Counted from the first letter of the stretch, positions 24,728 through 33,548 are shown. The stretch is 53,434 nucleotides of DNA from an uncultured Geobacteraceae bacterium (GCA_937958075.1 CALFFB010000028.1:1-53434), one strand, 5' to 3'. The notes: a model not told the origin generated them from the letters alone. A program made the numbers and translations.

Positions 24728-25897
24728 CTATAACTCCTTGAGCCAGCGGTTGACAGCATCAAGTTGACGCCCCCAATCACCACCCAGACGGACAGTCAAA
24801 AAAGTGCGGAACAGGCTGTCAAACATCTGTTCCCCCTCTTCGACGGCATTGATCTTGGTCAGAAAGGCAGCTTCCGCTTCCAGCCCGGGGTCATCCTCCG
24901 GTGTCGTTTCCGGACGGATCATCGGTGTGGTAAAGCCGCCGAAGAAAAAACGCTCCCCTTTAAGGGTCAGCTTCCAGCAGCGATCTTCATCCTGCTGCAC
25001 ATGCAGGGTCGCTTCCTCGATCTGCTTGCCCTGGGAAAGGGCGGTTTTAACCTCGAGAAAATGATCCTGGGGGCCGGCGACGACAATTTTCTGCTGCCCC
25101 TCCTGCCCACCACCGACAAGCACCAGGCGATCATCGAGAAAGGCGGTGAACGGTTGCTTCTCCAGGAGCGGCCCCGCTGTCAGCACCTGGTATTGCGAGC
25201 CGGAATTCAGGGTCCGGTAGAAAAGCCACAGCAGAAAGTCAGCTCCCAGCCAGCGATTGGCCTCAATCTGTTCGAGAAAACTGTCCGACTGCGCCTGATC
25301 CGCCTGCCTCAGAGCGCCATGCAGGCTGTCGGGCAGCACCGCAAAGGCCCGCTGCAACGGCGGCAGCAAACGCAGCCTGAGGCCGGGAAACGTCTGGTGA
25401 AACAGGCCCTGAAAGGTCTCGATATTGTTTTTTCCCAGAGAACAGAAACGCACCAGGTTCCGCTGCATGTCCCACACGACATGCACCACGGACGGCGTCG
25501 GCAGGGTTCGCGCCAGCAGGCTTTCGCGCGCCTGATCGCGCAACTGCTCACGCTGATTCTTGGGAACCCGCTGCAGGCCCGGGTGGGCGCCGAGGAACTC
25601 CTCGCAAAGTCGGCTGAAATGCCGCTTCAGCAGGGCGGCCGGCACCTTGCGCCGATCCTGCCGCAGGGCAAAGCACAGGTAATGATCGCGCACACAGCCC
25701 GCAGCCGAGGAAAAATCGCTGGCCTCGTCGTCGTCAAAATGAACCCAGCCCGTTGCCAGTTCCTGGGCCGATTGCTCAATGGAGCGAAACCCCTCGGTGG
25801 CCAGTTTTTCGCGCAGCTGTTGCTCGTTCTTCTGGTAAGCCTCGGTACCGCTCAGTTCAAAACAGACCATGCCGGCAGAGGCGGAAAGAAAACCCAT
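24728..25897 (-). CDS. rdgC: RdgC-like recombination-associated protein
   Basis: 389 residues. The order of motifs resembles RdgC, a DNA-binding ring protein that restrains RecA: an early LATGWVHF, then RRKVPAALLKRHF, then QRE-QLRDQARESLLARTLP, then a hydrophobic strand WDMQRNLVRFCSLGKNNIET. It is longer than E. coli RdgC (303), with an acidic, variable C-terminal half. There is no signal peptide. Its stop lies 48 bases before the phosphatase start on the same strand, so cotranscription is possible. The assignment is by remembered motif order; sequence identity is clearly low. Confidence 0.7.
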   Translation of the reverse strand: MGFLSASAGMVCFELSGTEAYQKNEQQLREKLATEGFRSIEQSAQELATGWVHFDDDEASDFSSAAGCVRDHYLCFALRQDRRKVPAALLKRHFSRLCEEFLGAHPGLQRVPKNQREQLRDQARESLLARTLPTPSVVHVVWDMQRNLVRFCSLGKNNIETFQGLFHQTFPGLRLRLLPPLQRAFAVLPDSLHGALRQADQAQSDSFLEQIEANRWLGADFLLWLFYRTLNSGSQYQVLTAGPLLEKQPFTAFLDDRLVLVGGGQEGQQKIVVAGPQDHFLEVKTALSQGKQIEEATLHVQQDEDRCWKLTLKGERFFFGGFTTPMIRPETTPEDDPGLEAEAAFLTKINAVEEGEQMFDSLFRTFLTVRLGGDWGRQLDAVNRWLKEL

Positions 25898-25959
25898 GTC
25901 TTGTTCCTTTAGCTTTTATTCGGTGAAAATGTGCCGTCGTATCGACGTTGACAGTGTCT

Positions 25960-26733
25960 TTAGCGATGGTGGAAATAAAACTGATCGCTGACATCCTTGC
26001 GGTATTTACGATTATGCTCGGCCAGTTGCGCCAGCAGATCCTGCAGGGTCTGCTCATCGAGAATATTCTGTTCGATAAAATATTCTCCCATCAGGCGCTG
26101 ACGGGTCCGCTGGTGGAAGAGCAGGGTCCGAACCTGCAGGGGGGAGAGCAGACCCAGTTTCATGGCCCGCTCACCAAAGCGCTGGGGGAAACCGCGACCG
26201 CGACAAGCGAGAATCTGTTGCAGGCTGGCCTCGTCGATCCACCCCCAACGCCGAGCGATGTCGCCGATGGGGGGACGTTGACGACGCTGCCAGGTGATGG
26301 CAGAAATCAGGGTCTTGAAGGAAATAATGCCGAGATAATAGAGAAACAGCCCAAACTGGAGAGGATAAGGCGGCAGATAGCGGTTGTGATAAAACCTGCT
26401 GCCGGCGCCCTGGCGCGACCGCGTCCGTGGAGTCGGCTGGGCGTCAGACATCAGCCAGGTCAGCTTGTCATCCTGCCGTAATTTAAGAAATTGCTGAATG
26501 GTCTGATGGGCCTGATTCAGATCCTGAAACAGATGCTGCTGTTTGGCCTTGACCTCGGCGGCGGCCACAGCAAAGCGATCCGGATGCACCTCCTTGGCCT
26601 GTTTGCGGTAGGCGGTGCGGACACCGGACGGTTGCAGATAGTTCAGAAACTGTCGGTTCAGCTGCAGGTCGGAACCGAACAAGGTTCTGCAGGCACGATA
26701 GATTTCCGCTTCGCTGAGCTGCAACATGGTCAT
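25960..26733 (-). CDS. J-domain protein with four MshEN-like repeats
   Basis: 257 residues. The N-terminal third is a J domain with His-Pro-Asp at 50-52 (KEVHPDRF), so it should stimulate a DnaK-type Hsp70. After a basic linker (about 100-120) come four tandem copies of a roughly 24-residue motif of the form F/L-G-x6-G-L/I-I-x4-L-x3-L-x2-Q: 126-149 (QFGLFLYYLGIISF...), 155-178 (PIGDIARRWGWIDE...), 186-208 (FGERAMKLGLLSPL...) and 214-236 (LMGEYFIEQNILDE...). That is the pattern of MshEN/T2SSE_N domains, which bind c-di-GMP in pairs of motifs. The gene after it in the operon order is rdgC-like; the gene before it is a PilZ protein. Function is inferred: a c-di-GMP-tuned co-chaperone, perhaps for secretion or pili. 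Confidence 0.78.
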   Translation of the reverse strand: MTMLQLSEAEIYRACRTLFGSDLQLNRQFLNYLQPSGVRTAYRKQAKEVHPDRFAVAAAEVKAKQQHLFQDLNQAHQTIQQFLKLRQDDKLTWLMSDAQPTPRTRSRQGAGSRFYHNRYLPPYPLQFGLFLYYLGIISFKTLISAITWQRRQRPPIGDIARRWGWIDEASLQQILACRGRGFPQRFGERAMKLGLLSPLQVRTLLFHQRTRQRLMGEYFIEQNILDEQTLQDLLAQLAEHNRKYRKDVSDQFYFHHR

Positions 26734-26860
26734 GACCTGAAGAAAAAACGATTAATCAGTACAGCACGAGAGGTGCCGGAAGGCGGCACCAACCACAGGG
26801 TTCAACTTATAGCTTAGACTCTTTGCCCGTGACAAGTACAGATGAGTATCGAGATTTAAA

Positions 26861-27556
26861 TTATTGATGTTTTTTTATGAACGACGCAATCCGGTTCTGG
26901 TCTTCGCCGAGGATATTGATATAGCGCATACCGGCGGTGACCGCCAGCTCATTGATGGTGCAGCTCCAGATGATCTCGGCTACGGCACAGACCGGAGGCT
27001 TGCTGTCTTGCAGATTCACCAGAATCAGGCAGAGCTCTCCCTGATTGGCCGGTGGCTTGATGGTGAAACGGATACCACCGACACTGATATTGGTGCGACA
27101 GGGCTTGAAGCCTTCATAAAACAGCGGCGCATCCTTGCTGTACAGCAGATCCAGGTTGCGCAGCCAGATAGCGCGCATGCTCTGCAGGGTCTTGGCGGCG
27201 CGACTGAAGCGCACTCCCAGGTCACAATCGAGGCGCGGATGCAGCTGACGCTGGAACAGTTGCAGATCCGGTTCCAGTTTGAGGATAAAAGAGTTATGGT
27301 CAACGGCCCGATCGAAAAAACCGGTCACCCGGACGCCCATGCCCATGGCTTCCGTTGTGGCGGTAAATTTCACCCCGCTCTCAAAGGGATAGTGGTCGAT
27401 GGATTCGCTCGGATAAGGCACCGTCAGCAGGGCGCGGTTGGCCTCCAGAGAAACAAGGGCAACGGCAATCAGCTCTGTCCGGGGCGAAGCGGCGTCGTCC
27501 CGCTGCACCTGGAGCACCAGCTTTTGCCCCTGCTTAAGATAACGTTGATAGTTCAT
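26861..27556 (-). CDS. PilZ-domain protein (c-di-GMP receptor)
   Basis: 231 residues. The N-terminal half (1-110) looks like the YcgR-type flagellar-brake fold (QKLVLQVQRDD, then GVKFTATTEAMGMGVRVTGF). The C-terminal PilZ domain has the NISVGG (N-x-S-x-x-G) signature near residue 155, and the arginine-rich lead-in RQLHPRLDCDLGVRF near 105-119. The spacing of the two arginines is not exactly RxxxR, so binding strength is uncertain. It is upstream of the J-domain/MshEN gene by 127 bases on the same strand. Confidence 0.82.
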   Translation of the reverse strand: MNYQRYLKQGQKLVLQVQRDDAASPRTELIAVALVSLEANRALLTVPYPSESIDHYPFESGVKFTATTEAMGMGVRVTGFFDRAVDHNSFILKLEPDLQLFQRQLHPRLDCDLGVRFSRAAKTLQSMRAIWLRNLDLLYSKDAPLFYEGFKPCRTNISVGGIRFTIKPPANQGELCLILVNLQDSKPPVCAVAEIIWSCTINELAVTAGMRYINILGEDQNRIASFIKKHQ

Positions 27557-27771
27557 GAACCTGGCATCTCATGATAAAAACAGAACAGCAGCAGCTGCAC
27601 TTGCCATGGATTTTGTTACACAATGAAGGAATTCCCGACACAAGCCCTCGGGATGACATTGCCACCACAGAGCAATCATACCGTGCAACTATAGCAATTT
27701 TACAGGCAATTTCATACAGGAACCCAAAACGTCCGTAAATACCCCCAGCCCAGCATGACAAAGGCGATACA

Positions 27772-28917
27772 ATGCAGGAGAATCAACGCGACTTTTTTGT
27801 CGTGACCCCGCCGGGCACAGAGCCCATCTGCGCCGCAGAGATGTCAGCTCTCGGCCTTCTTTCCCGGCAGACAACACATGGCGGCATCAGTTTTTCCGGA
27901 GGGTTGAGAGAACTGTATCTGGCCAATCTGTGGTTGCGGACAGCGTCGCGTGTCCTCGTTCGTCTGGGAACCTTCAGCGCCCGTGATTTTCCCACCCTGT
28001 ACAAACGACTGCTCCGCCTGCCCTGGGGATCCTATATCAAACCCGAAACAGACTACCGCATCCGTGTGGCCAGCGCCCGGTCACGTCTGAACCACAGTGA
28101 CCGGATCGCCGAGGTCTGTGGTCAGGCGATCAGCCGGGCCCTGGGCACCACGGCGGAAGGGGCATCCGGATCAGCGGCCACGACGCAGACGATTCTGCTG
28201 CGTCTTGCGGAGGATCAGGTGGAAGTCTCCATCGACAGCTCCGGCGAGCATCTGCACCGGCGAGGCTACCGACGCTTGCGCAATGCCGCTCCCCTGCGGG
28301 AGAATCTGGCGGCAGCGGCGCTGCTGGCCTGCGCCTACGACGGCAAGGTCCCCCTCATCGATATCATGACCGGTTCAGGCACCTTCGTTATCGAGGCGGC
28401 ATTGATAGCCCTGCATCGTCCTCCCGGCAGGGATCGCGCCTTTGCTTTTATGGACTGGCCGAAATTCCGTCACGGTTTATGGCAGCAACTGCTGGCAGAG
28501 GCCCAACGCCACGAATTGCCGCATCCACCCCGGAAGATTGTCGGCATCGACAGCAATCCGAAAGCGATTGCCGCGGCGCAGGAGAATATCAGGCAGGCGG
28601 GGCTTGCGTCCGCCATTGACGTCAGGCAGGAGCGACTGCAGACCCTGACACCCTCCACGCCTGAAGGGCTGCTGGTGGGCAACCCCCCTTACGGCGAACG
28701 TCTGGGCAAAGGCACCTCCCTGCAGCGGTTCTATCATGACCTGGATAGGCTCTACGGTGAAACCTTTGCCCCCTGGCAGGGGCTTTTGCTGTGCCCGCAG
28801 CAGCTTGTAGCGTCCATGAAGAAAGTCCGGTTTATGCCTGCTGCCAGTTTTTCCCACGGCGGGATCAAGGTCGCAGCACTGGTAAAACAACCGTTAAATA
28901 CGCGAAAAACTCCTTGA
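27772..28917 (+). CDS. THUMP-domain rRNA methyltransferase (RlmL/YpsC family)
   Basis: Class I SAM-dependent N2-guanine methyltransferase of 23S rRNA. 381 residues: a ferredoxin-like N-terminus with FFVVTPPGTEPICAAE, then the THUMP domain, then the methyltransferase core with IDIMTGSGTFVIEAAL (SAM binding) and the catalytic LLVGNPPYGERLG. Size and layout are those of the single-enzyme YpsC/RlmL-N class rather than the RlmKL fusion. Its stop overlaps the -35 box of the rpsU promoter. The exact rRNA position modified cannot be read from sequence. Confidence 0.88.
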   Translation: MQENQRDFFVVTPPGTEPICAAEMSALGLLSRQTTHGGISFSGGLRELYLANLWLRTASRVLVRLGTFSARDFPTLYKRLLRLPWGSYIKPETDYRIRVASARSRLNHSDRIAEVCGQAISRALGTTAEGASGSAATTQTILLRLAEDQVEVSIDSSGEHLHRRGYRRLRNAAPLRENLAAAALLACAYDGKVPLIDIMTGSGTFVIEAALIALHRPPGRDRAFAFMDWPKFRHGLWQQLLAEAQRHELPHPPRKIVGIDSNPKAIAAAQENIRQAGLASAIDVRQERLQTLTPSTPEGLLVGNPPYGERLGKGTSLQRFYHDLDRLYGETFAPWQGLLLCPQQLVASMKKVRFMPAASFSHGGIKVAALVKQPLNTRKTP

Positions 28918-28942
28918 CATACGCCATATCAGCAAGTATAAA
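28914..28942 (+). promoter_or_regulatory. Strong sigma-70 promoter of rpsU
   Basis: TTGACA (28914-28919), a 17-base spacer, then TATAAA (28937-28942). The -35 is perfect, the -10 matches five of six, and it lies about 68 bases before rpsU. The -35 box contains the TGA stop of the upstream methyltransferase gene. Confidence 0.85.
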
Positions 28943-29009
28943 TTCCAGCTCTTGCAGCCTCGGACAGCGACTGACTGCAAAGATTGAACAGGAAGCGGGG
29001 TGATGGTTC

Positions 29010-29207
29010 GTGGAAATTACGGTTATTGATGGAAACGTCGAGAAGGCGATCAAGGTTCTCAAGCGTAAACTGCAGCAGGAAGGCCTCTTTCGTGAAATGA
29101 AGCAGCGCAAGTTTTACGAAAAGCCGAGCATTAAGCGCAAGCGCAAAGAGAAAGAAGCACAGCGCCGCCTGCGCAAGAAGATGCGCGCAATCAAACGCTT
29201 TTCCTGA
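29010..29207 (+). CDS. rpsU: 30S ribosomal protein S21
   Basis: Small basic ribosomal subunit protein that helps with mRNA selection at initiation. 65 residues, highly Lys and Arg rich, with VEKAIKVLKRKLQQEGLFRE and a C-terminal basic tail (KRKRKEKEAQRRLRKKMRA) as in known S21. The start is GTG 29010, with a GGGGTGA stretch six bases upstream. An overlapping out-of-frame ATG at 29003 lies inside that site and is probably not used. A strong terminator follows at once, so rpsU is a single-gene transcript. Confidence 0.96.
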   Translation: MEITVIDGNVEKAIKVLKRKLQQEGLFREMKQRKFYEKPSIKRKRKEKEAQRRLRKKMRAIKRFS

Positions 29208-29234
29208 TAAGTGCATGACTTGGAAAGAAAAAAA

Positions 29235-29272
29235 CGGGCCGCTGATCTTTGGATCAGCGGCCCGTTTTTTTA
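29235..29272. terminator. Bidirectional rho-independent terminator between rpsU and GAPDH gene
   Basis: CGGGCCGCTGATC pairs with GATCAGCGGCCCG around a TTTG loop, with AAAAAAA before and TTTTTTT after. The long GC-rich stem and T-runs on both strands should end both convergent genes. Confidence 0.95.
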
Positions 29273-29285
29273 AGCCTGTAAGGGT

Positions 29286-30728
29286 CTACTTCGGCCAGTG
29301 TTCCAGATTCAATCCCGCCAGCTTTTCTATGATGCGTACCACCTGATGGCTGTAGCCGTATTCATTGTCGTACCAGACATAAAGAACACACCGATTGCCC
29401 TGGACAATAGTCGCCAGAGAGTCAACGACACCGGCGTAACTAGAGCCGACCATGTCGGTTGAGACAGCTTCCGGCGAGTTGGTGTAGTCAATCTGATCCT
29501 GCAAGGGTGACTCAAGGGACATGCCACGCAGATACAGATTCAGCTCTTCAACACTGGTCTCCTGCTCCAGGGTCAGGTTGAGGATGGCCAGGGACACGTT
29601 GGGCGTCGGTACACGGATGGCATTCCCCGTCAGCTTGCCCGTCAGTTCCGGCAATGCCTTGGCCACAGCCTTGGCCGCGCCCGTTTCGGTAATCACCATA
29701 TTAAGGGGGGCGCTGCGACCGCGCCGTTCCTTCTTGTGATAGTTGTCGATGAGGTTCTGATCGTTGGTATAGCTGTGACAGGTTTCCACATGCCCGGAGG
29801 CGATACCGAACCTGTCGTTCACCGCCTTCAGTACCGGGACAATGGCGTTGGTGGTGCAGCTGGCCGCTGACAGGATAGTGTCGCCCTTCTCCAGAAGCTC
29901 ATTGTTGACACCGTAAACCACATTGGGGATGTCCCCCTTGCCGGGAGCGGTCAACAGAACCTGCGCGGCCCCGGGCGCCTTGAGATGGCGCGACAGCCCT
30001 TCGCGATCACGCCACTTGCCGGTGTTGTCGATAACAATCGCATTATCGATGCCGTATTTTGTGTAATCGACCCCTTCCGGAGCGTCGGCGTAAATGATGC
30101 GGATCAGGTTCCCATTGGCGACGATGGCGTTTTCCTTTTCGTCGATAATGATCGTTCCCTTGAAGTGCCCGTGGACCGAATCTCGGCGCAGCAGGCTGGC
30201 GCGTTTGGCCAAATCATCATCACTGCCCTTGCGAACCACGGCCGCGCGCAGGCGCAATTTGTCGCCGCCACCGACCTGTTCGATAAGAATGCGCGCCAGC
30301 AACCGGCCGATGCGACCAAAACCGTAAAGGACCACGTCACGCGGCGCGGTGATCTGGTGCCCCTTGCCGGTATTCAGACCGGCCAGCTGGCTCATGACAA
30401 AGGCGCGCACATCCTGACCGGACTGCTCCTGATAGCGCAACACCAGCTTGGCCAGGTCGACCCGGGCCGGGGCCAGATCCAGCTCGGCCATAACCTGCAG
30501 CATGGGCAGGGTGTCCTTGACCCAGATTTCACGGTTGATGATCTGGCGGGCGAAGCGGTGAACCTTCAGGATTTCGATGGCTGACTGGTGAACCAGAGTC
30601 CGGTCAAACACCGTACAGATAACCTCATGCTCCCGGTAAAGCTTCCCAATCAGAGGGATCATCATTTCAGCAATGGCTTCCCGTTCTTTCCAGTCCTTGA
30701 AATAGTCCCGCGACCCGGCATCGTCCAT
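29286..30728 (-). CDS. Long-form glyceraldehyde-3-phosphate dehydrogenase (480 residues)
   Basis: Interconverts glyceraldehyde-3-phosphate and 1,3-bisphosphoglycerate. The GAPDH fold starts near residue 131 with VVLYGFGRIGRLLARIL; the catalytic Cys291 lies in SAASCTTNAIVPVL, and VWYDNEYGYSHQV is the conserved C-terminal block. A 130-residue helical extension precedes it (AEMMIPLIGKLYREHEV...). This 470-490 residue class is known from Vibrio, Pseudomonas and Bacteroidetes genomes and is distinct from the 330-residue glycolytic GapA. Coenzyme preference is unclear. AAGGA precedes the ATG. It is divergent from class II aldolase. Confidence 0.9.
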   Translation of the reverse strand: MDDAGSRDYFKDWKEREAIAEMMIPLIGKLYREHEVICTVFDRTLVHQSAIEILKVHRFARQIINREIWVKDTLPMLQVMAELDLAPARVDLAKLVLRYQEQSGQDVRAFVMSQLAGLNTGKGHQITAPRDVVLYGFGRIGRLLARILIEQVGGGDKLRLRAAVVRKGSDDDLAKRASLLRRDSVHGHFKGTIIIDEKENAIVANGNLIRIIYADAPEGVDYTKYGIDNAIVIDNTGKWRDREGLSRHLKAPGAAQVLLTAPGKGDIPNVVYGVNNELLEKGDTILSAASCTTNAIVPVLKAVNDRFGIASGHVETCHSYTNDQNLIDNYHKKERRGRSAPLNMVITETGAAKAVAKALPELTGKLTGNAIRVPTPNVSLAILNLTLEQETSVEELNLYLRGMSLESPLQDQIDYTNSPEAVSTDMVGSSYAGVVDSLATIVQGNRCVLYVWYDNEYGYSHQVVRIIEKLAGLNLEHWPK

Positions 30729-30781
30729 GTCCGCTTCCTTTCGGCAGTCTTGTTGTGTTGAATTTTGATAGAAATCTTTGA

Positions 30782-30810
30782 TTTACCAACCCACTTCTCC
30801 CGCGTATACT
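30782..30810 (+). promoter_or_regulatory. Candidate promoter of class II aldolase gene
   Basis: TTTACC (30782-30787) and TATACT (30805-30810), 17 bases apart. The -10 box is good (five of six), the -35 is weak. The gap of 230 bases between the divergent GAPDH and aldolase genes must hold promoters for both; I found no convincing minus-strand one. Confidence 0.5.
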
Positions 30811-30958
30811 AAAAGATGTGTGTCGGCATTGCAACGCGCTTGAGGTGAAAAACCGGTGTTGCGCCGTAAAGCCTTTTGTCGTGCCGGACAGGGTACGTCG
30901 CATGCGTCCGCGCCTGGCGCGGCGTGATTTTTTATCTAACTGAACATGGAGGACCAAC

Positions 30959-31942
30959 ATGATGGGTGAGGTGGTGAGCTACAGGGATCTGGGGCTGGTG
31001 AATTCACGGGAACTGTTCAAACAGGCGGTCTCCGGGGGATACGCCATACCGGCCTATAACTTCAATAATCTTGAGCAGTTGCAGGCAATCATCACAGCCT
31101 GCTCCGAAACCGGCTCACCGGTCATCCTGCAGGTCAGCAAGGGCGCCCGCAGCTACGCCAACGAAACCATGCTCCGCTACATGGCCATGGGCGCGGTACA
31201 GATGGCACGGGAAATGGGTTCGAAGATCCCCATCGTCCTGCACCTGGATCACGGGGACACCTTTGAAACCTGCAAAAGCTGTATCGAGTCGGGATTCTCC
31301 TCGGTAATGATTGACGGCTCCCACCTGCCCTACGACGAGAACGTGGCCCTGACCCGCAAGGTGGTGGAATACGCTCACCAGTACGATGTCACCGTTGAGG
31401 GGGAATTGGGGGTTCTGGCCGGCATTGAGGATGAAGTATCCTCGGAGCACTCCACCTATACCCAACCGGATGAAGTGGAAGATTTCGTCAGCAAGACCGG
31501 TGTCGATTCCCTTGCCATTTCCATCGGCACCAGCCACGGCGCGTTCAAGTTCAAGGTCAAGCCGGGCGAGGAACCACCGCCACTGCGTTTTGACATTCTC
31601 GAAGAAATCGAGAAGCGGATTCCCGGATTCCCCATCGTCCTCCACGGCGCGTCCAGCGTGGTCCCCGAATATGTCGAGCTGATCAACAGATATGGCGGCA
31701 GGCTGGACGGCGCTGTCGGTGTCTCGGAAGAGCAGCTGCGCCGGGCCGCCGCCAGTGCCGTCTGCAAGATCAATATCGATTCCGACGGACGCCTGGCGGT
31801 CACCGCCAAGATCCGAGAATACCTGGCCAACGACCCCAAAGAATTTGATCCGCGCAAGTACCTGGGGGCGGCGCGCAAGGAGCTGATCAAATTGATCAAG
31901 CACAAGAACGAAGCGGTTCTGGGGAGCGCCGGACGGGCATAA
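30959..31942 (+). CDS. fba: Class II fructose-bisphosphate aldolase
   Basis: Zinc enzyme that splits or forms fructose-1,6-bisphosphate. 327 residues, with YAIPAYNFNNLEQLQAI at the start, the zinc site in VLHLDHGDTFE, IDGSHLPYDENV, VEGELGVLAGIED and the zinc/phosphate region IVLHGASSVVPE. Length and the long insert between them fit the class IIB-like ketose-bisphosphate aldolases. Two consecutive ATG codons follow a GGAGG site; the first is used here. With divergent GAPDH this is a small glycolysis/gluconeogenesis pair. Confidence 0.93.
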   Translation: MMGEVVSYRDLGLVNSRELFKQAVSGGYAIPAYNFNNLEQLQAIITACSETGSPVILQVSKGARSYANETMLRYMAMGAVQMAREMGSKIPIVLHLDHGDTFETCKSCIESGFSSVMIDGSHLPYDENVALTRKVVEYAHQYDVTVEGELGVLAGIEDEVSSEHSTYTQPDEVEDFVSKTGVDSLAISIGTSHGAFKFKVKPGEEPPPLRFDILEEIEKRIPGFPIVLHGASSVVPEYVELINRYGGRLDGAVGVSEEQLRRAAASAVCKINIDSDGRLAVTAKIREYLANDPKEFDPRKYLGAARKELIKLIKHKNEAVLGSAGRA

Positions 31943-31974
31943 ATCACGCCCATCAGGGCGCCGCAAAGGCTGAT

Positions 31975-32019
31975 CAACGGGGAGACGATGAGGCTTATGG
32001 CCCACCTGTCTCCCCGTTG
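31975..32019. terminator. 12-bp hairpin between fba and the convergent lipoprotein gene
   Basis: CAACGGGGAGAC (31975-31986) pairs perfectly with GTCTCCCCGTTG (32008-32019) around a 21-base loop. It fills the short convergent gap. The T-run on the minus side is absent; on the plus side it is followed by TCATTCG. Confidence 0.55.
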
Positions 32020-32037
32020 TCATTCGTGACAAAAAAT

Positions 32038-33276
32038 TTATCGCGGCATGCCGTGGGGACGCTGGCTCTCTGGCGTAAATTCCACCCTGACCGTCAGCGT
32101 CTCCGCGTCACGGAGCAGCATCAGTTCAACTGTCTCACCAGACGTCTTCTGTTTCAGGGGATAAATCAGATCAAAAGGCTCGCTTAAAGGGACGCCATCC
32201 AGGGTCAGCAGCACATCCCCAGCCTGCAGGCCATGCGCCTCGGCTGCTGATTCAGGCAGCAACCGGTCAATCAGCAGCCCGGCTTCCCCGTCGGCGCTGA
32301 CGACCACCCCCAGCCTCACCCCGGTCTGGGGGAGGGGCTGGTAGGCCGTGTAGTAGAGAAAATGATAAGGCAGCAGCGGATGTTCAGGAGTGTCCACATC
32401 CATGAAGCGGCTCGCATCCAGCTGCCTGGACTCTTCCGTTTCGGTGGTACCGATCAGCAGGTAACTTGCCGGAAAACGCCGAAACGTCCGCCGCGGTATG
32501 CCGAAACCGTAGGCGATGTGATTGCCGCCGGCCACCACCATCACCCGATGGGAGGAGTCCCTGCCTTGCAGGTAGTTCGCCAGATTTTCGGCCATGGTTT
32601 CATCCCAGAGGGTCTGTACCCGCAGAAACGCCTCCCTGCGTTCAGCACTCATGGGATGCCCGGCGACAAAGGCATCGATCATTTCCAGGTAATGAGGGTC
32701 GTCAAAATCAAGTTCAGGCAGACGGCTACGATCTTCAGCCGGTAATTGCTCCAGCGTCATGCGGCTTAAACTCCGGCGCAGATCATTTTCCGCATTCAGG
32801 CCCAGTATTCTGATCTGTTCTTCACGACACAAGTGCAGCAGATCACGATACAGGGCAAAATCAAACCCCCAGGTACCGTACCAGTCAATATCCCGCAGAA
32901 ACGCCTTTTCCGTCAGCTCACCGGCGATCCAACGATCAAGGAGTGGCTGCTGCGACGGCGTAAACATTTCCATGGCCAGGGTCACCTTTCCGGGGTGATG
33001 CCGCTGCAGATCGGCCAAAAGCTGCTTCTGAATCTGGTGCGCTGCCGGATTGTCATGGGTCTCACCGACATAGACGACCTGCGCCCGACGGGCATGATCG
33101 ACGACTGTCTCCTGATCGACGGCATAGCCTGTCGGCAGGTGCAAGATGTCTCCGGCCTGCGGCTCATCGGCTGGTGGATAGGGAAGCGAATACTGATTCA
33201 TCGATGGGGTTCCGGCGGTACAGGCGCTCAGCAGCACCAGGGTGGCAAGCGAAAAGAACATTGGCCGTAGCAACAT
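32038..33276 (-). CDS. ChaN-family lipoprotein with C-terminal PDZ domain
   Basis: 412 residues. A lipoprotein signal with lipobox LLSAC (Cys at about 19) places it at a membrane face of the periplasm. The middle domain is ChaN/Tiki-like: VVYVGETHDNPAAHQIQ, LAMEMFTPSQQPLLDRW, GTWGFDFALYRDLLHL and MVVAGGNHIAYGFGI. ChaN from Campylobacter binds haem. After it comes a PDZ-like domain (about 325-405, with LQAGDVLLTLDGVPL). The ChaN plus PDZ join could bind a protein partner through the PDZ domain. It stands alone and faces fba. Confidence 0.85.
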   Translation of the reverse strand: MLLRPMFFSLATLVLLSACTAGTPSMNQYSLPYPPADEPQAGDILHLPTGYAVDQETVVDHARRAQVVYVGETHDNPAAHQIQKQLLADLQRHHPGKVTLAMEMFTPSQQPLLDRWIAGELTEKAFLRDIDWYGTWGFDFALYRDLLHLCREEQIRILGLNAENDLRRSLSRMTLEQLPAEDRSRLPELDFDDPHYLEMIDAFVAGHPMSAERREAFLRVQTLWDETMAENLANYLQGRDSSHRVMVVAGGNHIAYGFGIPRRTFRRFPASYLLIGTTETEESRQLDASRFMDVDTPEHPLLPYHFLYYTAYQPLPQTGVRLGVVVSADGEAGLLIDRLLPESAAEAHGLQAGDVLLTLDGVPLSEPFDLIYPLKQKTSGETVELMLLRDAETLTVRVEFTPESQRPHGMPR

Positions 33277-33435
33277 GGGGCATATTCACCTTTTTCAGTT
33301 GGATAAAGGGTAATCGATCGTCGACACCTGGCGATTAGATCATGACCCTGGGGAACAATTCAAGGATGAGCCGCTGAAGGGATCACTCTTGCTGTTGTCA
33401 CAGGCTTCCATCTCACGTTATCCTGTGCTTTTTGA

Positions 33436-33463
33436 TTGACACGTGCCGGCAGAAAGGTACAGT
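33436..33463 (+). promoter_or_regulatory. Candidate promoter of the polyamine operon
   Basis: TTGACA (33436-33441) and TACAGT (33458-33463) with 16-base spacing, about 85 bases before the carboxyspermidine dehydrogenase start. The -35 is perfect and the -10 matches three to four bases. The rest of the 272-base gap shows nothing else I can name. Confidence 0.5.
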
Positions 33464-33548
33464 CACTTTTCTGTTATTATCAATAAGTCTGCCATCTTCG
33501 AAGACGATACCTCGTTGCAGTAGCGCTCGTAACGAAAGGAGATTGTTC

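Noticed and set aside
29003..29029. An eight-codon frame beginning at an ATG just before rpsU
   Set aside because: That ATG lies within the ribosome site of the rpsU GTG start, so it is probably not translated on its own.
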